The position numbers were made by a program, and so were the translations under genes. From assembly GCA_003551745.1 (NCBI GenBank), contig PUNI01000453.1:1-15638 (forward strand): a stretch of DNA of 15,638 nt, given 5' to 3'. The notes below the pieces were generated by a model, which did no database searches, was not told where the DNA came from, and worked only from the letters and a program-made list of their open reading frames with translations. This DNA comes from Paracoccaceae bacterium. Lineage in GTDB: Bacteria > Pseudomonadota > Alphaproteobacteria > Rhodobacterales > Rhodobacteraceae. Positions 7,430 through 13,496 of the stretch are shown piece after piece (position 1 is the first letter of the stretch; every line of letters starts with the position of its first letter).

Positions 7430-8329
7430 TCAATCTTCGGGCCTCAGCCCCTCCCGCGCAAGCCTGTCGCGCAGCACCTCGATCTCGATGTCCAGCGCGC
7501 TGCGGTCGTTTGCCAGAAGCTGCTGGGTGCGGGAGGCGAAATTCGCTTCCAGATCGCTCAGAAGCGCCTCGTAATCGGCGCGGGCGCCGGGATCGCGGTT
7601 GCGGGCGTAGAGATCGGCGAACTTGTCGGTCGCGTCGCGGGCACCGACAAGATAGACGCCCAGATAGCGCCGCGCCGCGCTGAGGTCGCGCGGGTCGTCC
7701 TCGACGGCGCGGAACATCTTCCGTGCGTTCGCCTGGAAGGCGGCCATCCGGTCGGCCAGCTTGCGGTCGCCGAGGCTTCGGATCCTGGCTGTCATCGCCG
7801 CGAGGTGGCTTTCGGCCTCGGCGACGGCGCGCGCCACGCGGTCGGACTGGAAGCTGTCGACCCCGTCGAGGCCCTTGTCCTTGAGAGGGTCTGGCCCGAA
7901 GGCGACGAGGTGAAGCCCGGTGCCGAGCACGCCGAAGATCGCCACGTCCGTCATGCCGCGCGATGCCGTCCAGCCGCCCAGGGCAAGTCCGAGGCCGGTC
8001 GCCACCGCGCCGAAGATCTTGCGCGGGATCGCCGGGCGGCGGGCGACGCGGCGGGCGTCGTAGGCCTCATGGGCCCGCAAACCCTCGCGCGTGAGCCAGG
8101 CCGCCAGCACCAGCAGCGCCACCGCACCCAGTTTGAGCGCGAGGTTTGCCGTATCTCCGAAGAAGGCGGCGACCGCGAAAGGTACCGGAAACAGGAACAT
8201 CAGGTTGGCCCGGGCACCGGCGCGGCCGGGGCGCCGGTCGTGCCAGTCCGCCAGCGGGTGACCGCCGAGGGGCGGCCCGTCCTTGCCCGACCCGCCCGGC
8301 GAATATTTCCCACCGAACCGTTGCGCCAT
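7430..8329 (-). CDS. XpaC-like membrane protein (5-bromo-4-chloroindolyl phosphate hydrolysis family)
   Basis: This 299-residue integral membrane protein has four predicted spans in the first half (about 42-58, 64-80, 104-122, 127-145). A cytoplasmic helical domain follows (from about 160), beginning DSFQSDRVARAVAEAESHL. This layout fits the XpaC family (PF10112), whose name comes from an indirect assay; the true function is unknown. The start at ATG 8329 (MAQRFGGKYSPGG) is chosen because it overlaps the stop of a small upstream ORF as TGATG, suggesting translational coupling. A GTG nine bases earlier (8338) is possible. TelA begins 50 bases downstream of the stop. The XpaC helical domain is the likely contact for TelA, by inference from the recurrent gene pairing. 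Confidence 0.86.
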   Translation of the reverse strand: MAQRFGGKYSPGGSGKDGPPLGGHPLADWHDRRPGRAGARANLMFLFPVPFAVAAFFGDTANLALKLGAVALLVLAAWLTREGLRAHEAYDARRVARRPAIPRKIFGAVATGLGLALGGWTASRGMTDVAIFGVLGTGLHLVAFGPDPLKDKGLDGVDSFQSDRVARAVAEAESHLAAMTARIRSLGDRKLADRMAAFQANARKMFRAVEDDPRDLSAARRYLGVYLVGARDATDKFADLYARNRDPGARADYEALLSDLEANFASRTQQLLANDRSALDIEIEVLRDRLAREGLRPED

Positions 8330-8412
8330 CAGCGCCACCCCGTCACGGCCACGTAGATCACCAGCGCAAGAAGCAGCAGGAACGCCAGCCTCTGCACGCC
8401 GGTCACACGCAT
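8329..8412 (-). CDS. candidate 27-residue single-span membrane protein upstream of xpaC
   Basis: This small ORF starts at ATG 8412 with GAGGGG nine bases upstream and ends in a TGA that overlaps the xpaC ATG (TGATG). The peptide has a basic start (MRVTGVQR), one strongly hydrophobic segment (about 9-23, LAFLLLLALVIYVAV) and the end TGWR. A candidate promoter (8449-8478) lies the right distance upstream, and the rluB stop lies before it, so the ORF is not inside another gene on this strand. I recognise no family. It could be a real membrane peptide of the TelA/XpaC system or a leader ORF that couples translation. The same frame is open further upstream, but only as a shadow of rluB. Confidence 0.5.
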   Translation of the reverse strand: MRVTGVQRLAFLLLLALVIYVAVTGWR

Positions 8413-8448
8413 CTGCGCCGTCCCCTCGCCCCCGCGACTCGTCACCGG

Positions 8449-8478
8449 ACTATAGGGCCAGGGTCTGCGCTCTGCCAG
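8449..8478 (-). promoter_or_regulatory. candidate promoter of the small ORF-xpaC-telA operon
   Basis: On the minus strand CTGGCA (8478-8473; four of six match TTGACA) and TATAGT (8454-8449; five of six match TATAAT) are separated by 18 bases. They lie in the 79-base gap after rluB. The -10 element is an A/T island in very GC-rich DNA. Transcription would begin near 8442, leaving a leader of about 30 bases with a GAGGGG ribosome site. Confidence 0.42.
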
Positions 8479-8491
8479 CAGGATCACCCGC

Positions 8492-9916
8492 TCAGCGCTT
8501 TGGCGGAGGCTTTCCCCCGCCGGGCCGCCGCGGGCGCCGGGGCCGGCCGTCGAGCCGGGCCGACGGGTCGGACGCCCTGGCCGGGCCGGTCGTCTGGTCG
8601 GCGGGGCCGCGCGCCGGGCGCGGTTTCGCGGCCGGCCGGAAATAGCTGGCCCCGGAGGTGGAGCGGGAAACCGGGCCCTCGGCGGCAGGCTGCGGCGCAG
8701 GCCGGCCGGGCTCGGTCGGCCGCGTGTCCTTCGGCGTGCGCCGGATGCCGGACTTGCCACCGCCGCCGCGCGTCTCTTGTGTCCGGGCAGTCTTGGCCTG
8801 CGCCTCCGCGCGCTTGCGCCCGCCCGGCGCCCGGTCGGGGCGGTCCTCGCGGTCCGCAGGCGCGCGCCGGGCGGCAGGCTTTCCGTCCGGGCCACCGGTG
8901 CTTGCCCGTCGCGAAGCCGGGCCGTCGCCGCGGCTGCGGGGCCCGGCAATGCCCGCCCGGGGTGCGCGGGGCGGTTTTTCGCTGGAGGCGCGGGGCTTTC
9001 GGGGCCGGCTGCGCTCGGCTGCGTGGTCGGAGCCCGCGGTCGCAGTCGCGTCGGATGGTCTGGCCTCCCGACTCTCCCGGCTTCGCGAGCGTTGGCTGCG
9101 GGGGGCTGCGGGGGCGCTGCGGTCCGCGCCCGGCCGTGACGGGGCGCGCGCGGGTCTGCCGGCGCCGGGCCTCGCCCCCTCCACGTCGGGCGCGTCGAGG
9201 CCGAGTTGGTCGCGCAGGACCCGCGGGCGGACCTCCTCGACGGCGCCGGGGGCGAGCTTGCCGAGCTGGAACGGGCCATAGCCCACCCGGATCAGGCGGT
9301 TGACGATCAGCCCCAGCGCCTCCATGGCCCGACGGATCTCGCGGTTCTTTCCCTCCCGAAGCCCGACGGTGAGCCAGGCATTCGCGCCCTGCTGGCGGTC
9401 GAGCCGCACCTCCATCGGCTGGAAGCGCTCGCCCTCGACCGTGATCCCCTCCCGGAGCGGCGCGAGCCTCGCCTCGTCCGGCGCGCCTCTCACCCGCACC
9501 CGGTAGCGGCGCAGCCAGCCCGTGCTGGGCAGTTCCAGCCGACGCTTGATCTCGCCGTCGTTGGTGAGCAAGAGCAGCCCCTCGGAGGTGAGGTCGAGCC
9601 GGCCGACGCTGACGACCCGCGGCAGATCGGGCGGCAGCTTGTCGAACACCGTGGGCCGGCCCTTCTCGTCACGCGCCGAGGTCACTAGCCCGGCGGGCTT
9701 GTGGTAGAGCCAGAGCCGCGGCGCGGCGCGCTCGGGCAGGGGCTTGCCGTCCACCGTCACCCGGTCGCGGGGCCCGACGTTCAGGGCGGGCGTGTCGATC
9801 ACCTTGCCGTTCACCGCCACGCGGCCCGCAGCGATCATCGCCTCGGCATCGCGGCGCGAGGCCACCCCGGCCCGCGCCAGCAGCTTGGCTATTCGCTCTG
9901 CGCCCTCGGCCGCCAT
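8492..9916 (-). CDS. rluB: 23S rRNA pseudouridine synthase of the RluB/RsuA family
   Basis: The enzyme isomerises uridine to pseudouridine in rRNA. The 474-residue protein has an N-terminal S4 RNA-binding domain (about 5-60), the catalytic motif VGRLDLTSEGLLLLTNDGE with Asp108, and the GKNREIRRAMEALGL motif (189-203). Residues 1-245 are the full enzyme. The remaining 230 or so are a low-complexity tail rich in Arg, Pro, Lys, Ser and Ala, probably disordered and RNA-binding; such tails are common in alphaproteobacterial RluB. The start at ATG 9916 is chosen because the S4 domain begins there and GGGAG lies seven bases upstream. The open frame continues far upstream, but only as a shadow of acr3. 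It is divergent from arsR, with 75 bases between. RluB is the likeliest subfamily; RluE or RsuA is less likely. Confidence 0.92.
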   Translation of the reverse strand: MAAEGAERIAKLLARAGVASRRDAEAMIAAGRVAVNGKVIDTPALNVGPRDRVTVDGKPLPERAAPRLWLYHKPAGLVTSARDEKGRPTVFDKLPPDLPRVVSVGRLDLTSEGLLLLTNDGEIKRRLELPSTGWLRRYRVRVRGAPDEARLAPLREGITVEGERFQPMEVRLDRQQGANAWLTVGLREGKNREIRRAMEALGLIVNRLIRVGYGPFQLGKLAPGAVEEVRPRVLRDQLGLDAPDVEGARPGAGRPARAPSRPGADRSAPAAPRSQRSRSRESREARPSDATATAGSDHAAERSRPRKPRASSEKPPRAPRAGIAGPRSRGDGPASRRASTGGPDGKPAARRAPADREDRPDRAPGGRKRAEAQAKTARTQETRGGGGKSGIRRTPKDTRPTEPGRPAPQPAAEGPVSRSTSGASYFRPAAKPRPARGPADQTTGPARASDPSARLDGRPRRPRRPGGGKPPPKR

Positions 9917-9978
9917 GATCCCGCTCCCGCCCGTTTCGCTTCGCTTACGCCGTTGCCAGCGCCGAGGCCAGCGGGATC
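9917..9978. repeat. perfect 9-bp inverted repeat in the rluB-arsR divergent spacer
   Basis: GATCCCGCT at 9917-9925 and AGCGGGATC at 9970-9978 are exact inverted copies, 44 bases apart. One arm touches the rluB ATG and the other lies 13 bases before the arsR ATG at 9992. The spacing suits neither a single dimer operator nor a tight hairpin. It might be a paired operator or chance in GC-rich DNA. I see no convincing -10/-35 pair in this spacer. Confidence 0.35.
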
Positions 9979-9991
9979 GGGGGTTGCGGAG

Positions 9992-10384
9992 ATGGCGCGG
10001 TTTCCTTATCGGGATTCGACGATGATGGAGCTCGACGATCCGATCTGCGACGAGGGTGCCGCCGCCGCGGTGGCGCGGGCGCTGGCGCATCCGGCACGGG
10101 TGCGGATCGTGTGCCTGCTGCTGTCGCGTCCCGGTTGCTTCGGCGGCGACATCGTGGCCGAACTGGGCCTCGCGCAATCGACGGTGTCGGAACACCTGCG
10201 CATCCTGCGCGAGGCCGGCATCGTCGCCGGCGAGGCGGCGCATCCGCGGGTCTGCCATCGGCTGGTGCCCGAGGCGCTGGCCCCGCTCGGCCGGCTCCTC
10301 GACGCGGTGGCCGCCCGGGCCGAGGCCGGCACGCTCACCGGCTCGATCTGCCTCGACACCGACACGCCCGGGGCGGGCCGCTGA
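9992..10384 (+). CDS. arsR: ArsR/SmtB family metalloregulator
   Basis: This 130-residue winged-helix repressor should bind the promoter of its own operon and release it on sensing arsenite or antimonite. The fold is clear: LAHPARVRIVCLLLSRPG (31-48), then the recognition helix region LGLAQSTVSEHLRILREAGIV (58-78) and the wing (AAHPRVCHRL). The classical ELCVCDLC arsenite site of helix alpha-3 is missing. Instead there are five scattered Cys (19, 41, 49, 88, 120), so As(III) may be bound at a different site, as in other independently evolved ArsR types. The start is uncertain: ATG 9992 has only a GGGGG run eight bases upstream, and ATGs at 10022 and 10025 (MELDDPICDEG) are good alternatives. 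The arsenite permease starts three bases after the stop. Confidence 0.88.
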   Translation: MARFPYRDSTMMELDDPICDEGAAAAVARALAHPARVRIVCLLLSRPGCFGGDIVAELGLAQSTVSEHLRILREAGIVAGEAAHPRVCHRLVPEALAPLGRLLDAVAARAEAGTLTGSICLDTDTPGAGR

Positions 10385-10387
10385 GCC

Positions 10388-11461
10388 ATGCCCGTTTTCG
10401 AACGCTTCCTGTCGATCTGGGTCGCGCTCTGCATCCTTGCGGGGCTTGGCCTCGGCACCGTCTTTCCGGGTGCCTTCGCGGCGCTCGCGGCACTGGAATA
10501 CGCCTCGATCAATCTCGTCGTCGCGGTGCTGATCTGGGCGATGGTCTATCCGATGATGGTGGCGGTGGATTTCACCTCGCTGTCGCGGGTGCATGAGCGG
10601 CCCAAGGGGCTGATCATCACGCTGATCGTGAACTGGCTGATCAAGCCCTTCACGATGGCGGCGCTGGGGTTGCTGTTCTTCGAGGTCGTGTTCGCGCCCT
10701 TGATCGAGCCGGGCACTGCGGGTCAGTACATCGCCGGCATGATCCTGCTGGGCACCGCGCCGTGCACGGCGATGGTGTTCGTGTGGTCGCAGCTGACCAA
10801 CGGCGATCCGAACTATACGCTGGTGCAGGTCTCGCTGAACGACGTGATCATGATCTTCGCCTATGCGCCGATCGTGGCGCTCCTCCTTGGCGTGACCGAC
10901 CTCAGCGTGCCGTGGGAGACGCTGGTGCTGTCGGTCGTCCTCTACGTCGTCCTGCCGCTGGCCGCCGGGGTCTGGACCCGGCTGCGGCTGAGCCGGGGGG
11001 CGCCGAGCGCGGCCGCGGCGCAGGCCGCTGTGTCGGCCTTCACGGCGCGGGTGAAGCCCTTCTCGATGATCGGGCTTCTGGCCACGGTGGTGCTTCTCTT
11101 CGGCTTTCAGGGAGAGGTGATCCTCGACCGGCCGCTCATCATCGCCATGATCGCGGTGCCGCTCCTGATCCAGTCCTACGGGATGTTCGCGGTGGCCTAC
11201 TGGGCGGCGAAGGCGTGGCGGGTGCCGCACCGGGTTGCCGCACCCTGCGCGCTGATCGGGACGTCGAACTTCTTCGAGATGGCGGTGGCGGTGGCGATCG
11301 CGCTCTTCGGGCTCAACTCCATCGCCGCGCTGGTGACGGTTGTGGGCGTGCTCGTGGAGGTGCCGGTGATGCTATCGCTGGTATGGTTCGCCAACCGCAC
11401 CGCGCATTGGTTCCCGGCCGAGGAGACGCCGCTTGCGCGGCGACGGCGGGCACGTGGCTAG
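10388..11461 (+). CDS. acr3: ACR3 family arsenite efflux permease
   Basis: Acr3 exports arsenite (and in some members antimonite) across the inner membrane using the proton gradient. The 357-residue protein has about ten hydrophobic spans, as expected for the BART-fold family. The [13 protein letters not shown] motif holds the essential Cys126. [19 protein letters not shown] stretch carries the conserved Glu297, and [10 protein letters not shown] lies in an earlier span. It is co-transcribed with arsR (three-base gap), so expression should rise with arsenite. No arsenate reductase (arsC) or arsH lies nearby, so arsenate must be reduced elsewhere, or the operon handles arsenite only. It ends six bases from the convergent tusA-like gene. 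Confidence 0.96.
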   Translation: MPVFERFLSIWVALCILAGLGLGTVFPGAFAALAALEYASINLVVAVLIWAMVYPMMVAVDFTSLSRVHERPKGLIITLIVNWLIKPFTMAALGLLFFEVVFAPLIEPGTAGQYIAGMILLGTAPCTAMVFVWSQLTNGDPNYTLVQVSLNDVIMIFAYAPIVALLLGVTDLSVPWETLVLSVVLYVVLPLAAGVWTRLRLSRGAPSAAAAQAAVSAFTARVKPFSMIGLLATVVLLFGFQGEVILDRPLIIAMIAVPLLIQSYGMFAVAYWAAKAWRVPHRVAAPCALIGTSNFFEMAVAVAIALFGLNSIAALVTVVGVLVEVPVMLSLVWFANRTAHWFPAEETPLARRRRARG

Positions 11462-11471
11462 CCGGGGCTAG
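11458..11471. repeat. 14-base palindrome holding both convergent stop codons
   Basis: CTAGCCGGGGCTAG is symmetric except at its centre (5-bp stem CTAGC/GCTAG, 4-base loop). The acr3 TAG and the tusA-like TAG each lie in one arm. It could help termination in both directions, but the stem is short and no T-tract follows on either strand. Confidence 0.3.
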
Positions 11472-11716
11472 GCGAGGTCGCCGCGGCGGATCAGCCAGAC
11501 ATGGGCGCTGCCTTCGGCCGTCTCGGCGATCAGATCGTGGCCGGCCTCGGCACAGAAATGCGGCACGTCGATGCGCGCGGCCGGGTCGGTGGTGACGAGC
11601 CGCAGAACCTCGCCCGGCTGCAGGGCCTTGAGGCGCTTGCGGGCGCGCAGCACCGGCAGCGGGCAGAGGAGCCCCGCGGCATCGACCTCCGCGGCGGGTT
11701 GCGATGGCTCTTCCAT
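11468..11716 (-). CDS. TusA-like sulfurtransferase / sulfur carrier
   Basis: This 82-residue protein has the TusA/SirA fold signature AAGLLCPLPVLRARK, with the CPxP motif at 18-21 whose Cys carries persulfide sulfur. A second Cys (55, in DVPHFCAEAGHDL) sits where many TusA-like proteins have one. The family passes sulfur between proteins for tRNA thiolation, cofactor assembly or sulfur oxidation, and some members are linked to transporters. The ATG at 11716 follows the aminotransferase stop by eight bases, so it is the last gene of the right-hand operon. True TusA or a TusA paralogue cannot be told apart by eye. It ends in a palindrome shared with acr3. Confidence 0.92.
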   Translation of the reverse strand: MEEPSQPAAEVDAAGLLCPLPVLRARKRLKALQPGEVLRLVTTDPAARIDVPHFCAEAGHDLIAETAEGSAHVWLIRRGDLA

Positions 11717-11724
11717 CGGCAGGC

Positions 11725-13053
11725 TCAGGCGGCGAGCGCGCGGTCGATGGCGCCGGAGAGCTTGTCGGTCAACTCGTCGATCTGCGCGTCCTCGATGATG
11801 AAGGGCGGCGCCAGCAGCACATGATCGCCCCGCACCCCGTCGATGGTGCCGCCCATCGGATAGCAGATCAGCCCCGCTTCCATCGCCTCGGCCTTGATCC
11901 TGGCGTGCAGCTTTTGCGCTGGGTCGAACGGCGCCTTGGTCTCGCGGTCGGAGACCAGCTCGATCCCGCGGAAGAGGCCCCGGCCGCGGATGTCGCCGAC
12001 ATGGGGGTGCTGGCCGAGCCGGGCGCGCAGCCGCGCGTCGAGCCGTTCGCCCTGGACGCGGACCCGGGACAGAAGGGCGCGCTCTTCTATGGCGTCGAGC
12101 ACGGCATTGGCGGCCGCGGCAGCCATGGCATGGCCCATGTAGGTGTGACCGTGCTGGAAGAACCCCGAGCCTGCGGCGATCGCGTCATAAATCGCGCCCG
12201 AGGTCAGCAGCGCGCCGATCGGCTGGTATCCGGCGCCGAGCCCCTTGGCGATGGTGATCATGTCAGGCGCCACCCCGTCCTCGGCGCAGGCAAAGAGATG
12301 GCCGGTTCGGCCCATGCCGCACATCACCTCGTCGAGGATCAGCAGCACCCCGTGGCGGTCGCAGATCTCGCGGATGCGCCGCAGGTAGCCGGGAACCGCG
12401 GGCACCGCGCCGGCGGTGGCGCCGACCACCGGCTCGGCGATGAAGGCCATCACCGTCTCGGGGCCGAGGCGCCGGATCTCGGCCTCCAGCTCATCGGCGA
12501 CCCGCAGGCCATAGGCCTCGAGGCTCTCGTCGTCGCGCCGGTCGCGGTAGTCGTAGCAGGGCGCGATATGGCTCACCTCGACCAGAAGCGGCGCGAACTG
12601 GGCCCGGCGCCACTGGTTGCCGCCGGCGGCGAGCGCACCCAGCGTGTTGCCGTGATAGCTCTGCCGCCGCGCGATCACTCGATGCCGCGCGGGCTCGTCG
12701 ATCTCCACGAAATACTGCCGGGCGAGCTTGATCGCCGCCTCCACCGCCTCGGAGCCGCCCGAGACCAGATAGACGCGCTCGATGCCCTCCGGCGCTGCCG
12801 CCACCAGCCGGTCCGCCAGCGACTCGGCCGGTTCCGAGGTGAAGAAGCCGGTGTGGGCGAAGGCGATGCGGTCGAGCTGGGCATGCAGCGCCGCGCGCAC
12901 ACCGGCGTCGGAATGGCCCAAGCAGGAAACGGCCGCGCCGCCCGAGCCGTCGAGATAGCGCCGGCCCTCGGCGTCGATCACATAGCAGCCGTCACCCGTC
13001 ACAGCGGTGGGAAGGTTGCCTCTGGTGGAGCGGCCGAAGATGTGGCCGGGCAT
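11725..13053 (-). CDS. class III pyridoxal-phosphate aminotransferase
   Basis: This 442-residue fold-type I PLP enzyme transfers an amino group between an omega-amino or amine substrate and a keto acid. Key parts are the VSGGSEAVEAAIKLAR phosphate/PLP region (98-112), RQSYHGNTLGAL (130-141), the LILDEVMCGMGRTG motif with Asp241 contacting the pyridine nitrogen, and Lys270 in ITIAKGLGAGYQPIG as the Schiff-base lysine. HTYMGHAM (303-310) is typical of the group named 'aspartate aminotransferase family'. All catalytic residues are intact. The substrate is not predictable from sequence alone. The ATG lies three bases after the usp stop, in an operon with a TRAP permease, which suggests the transported compound, or a product of it, is its substrate. 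Confidence 0.93.
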   Translation of the reverse strand: MPGHIFGRSTRGNLPTAVTGDGCYVIDAEGRRYLDGSGGAAVSCLGHSDAGVRAALHAQLDRIAFAHTGFFTSEPAESLADRLVAAAPEGIERVYLVSGGSEAVEAAIKLARQYFVEIDEPARHRVIARRQSYHGNTLGALAAGGNQWRRAQFAPLLVEVSHIAPCYDYRDRRDDESLEAYGLRVADELEAEIRRLGPETVMAFIAEPVVGATAGAVPAVPGYLRRIREICDRHGVLLILDEVMCGMGRTGHLFACAEDGVAPDMITIAKGLGAGYQPIGALLTSGAIYDAIAAGSGFFQHGHTYMGHAMAAAAANAVLDAIEERALLSRVRVQGERLDARLRARLGQHPHVGDIRGRGLFRGIELVSDRETKAPFDPAQKLHARIKAEAMEAGLICYPMGGTIDGVRGDHVLLAPPFIIEDAQIDELTDKLSGAIDRALAA

Positions 13054-13056
13054 GGC

Positions 13057-13485
13057 TCATTCCCTTACGACATAGACCGACTGCTTGGCGTGGCGTACCA
13101 CCCGCGCGGCGTTGGGGCCAAGCAGATAGTCCTTCAGCTCGGGGCGATGCGAGCCGATGACGATGACATCGGCCTTCAGCTTGTCGGCCGCCCGCAGGAT
13201 CTCGTGGTAGATCGAGCCGTGCAGCACATGGGGGTGCACCTCGATGTCATCGGGCACATGGTCGCGCGCCCATTCCGCCAGCGCGCCGCCGAAGCGGTGC
13301 AGCGCCTCCTTCTCGAAGTCGCGCTTGAAGTAGCCGCCCACCATGGCCATGCCGAAATCCGGCAGCACGCTGGCGACATGGAGCACGCCGCCACCAGCAC
13401 GCAGCATCGCCACCGCCTCCCGCAGCGCGAGGCGCCAGCTGCTCTCGTCCGACAGATCGACGGGCAGCAGGATGGTCTTGCCCAT
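13057..13485 (-). CDS. UspA family universal stress protein
   Basis: This 142-residue single-domain Usp protein starts KTILLPVDLSDESSW and has the conserved DVIVIGSHRP segment followed by LLGPNAARVVRHAKQSVYVV. That matches the ATP-binding GxxG-x9-G(S/T) region only in part: the final Ser/Thr is replaced by Pro, so nucleotide binding is possible but unproven. The ATG at 13485 has GGGAGG five bases upstream; a longer open frame to 13590 overlaps the permease and is not needed. It lies 11 bases after the TRAP permease. In Halomonas the Usp protein TeaD regulates the TRAP transporter TeaABC, and a similar role is a fair inference here. Confidence 0.95.
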   Translation of the reverse strand: MGKTILLPVDLSDESSWRLALREAVAMLRAGGGVLHVASVLPDFGMAMVGGYFKRDFEKEALHRFGGALAEWARDHVPDDIEVHPHVLHGSIYHEILRAADKLKADVIVIGSHRPELKDYLLGPNAARVVRHAKQSVYVVRE

Positions 13486-13496
13486 GAAGGCCTCCC

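Noticed and set aside
9917..11230. Upstream extension of the rluB frame to 912 residues
   Set aside because: The added part is antisense to acr3 and arsR and is low complexity; the S4 domain and a ribosome site place the start at 9916.
11458..11471. Bidirectional intrinsic terminator between acr3 and the tusA-like gene
   Set aside because: The palindrome is real, but the stem is only 5 bp and no T-tract is present, so it is listed as a repeat only.
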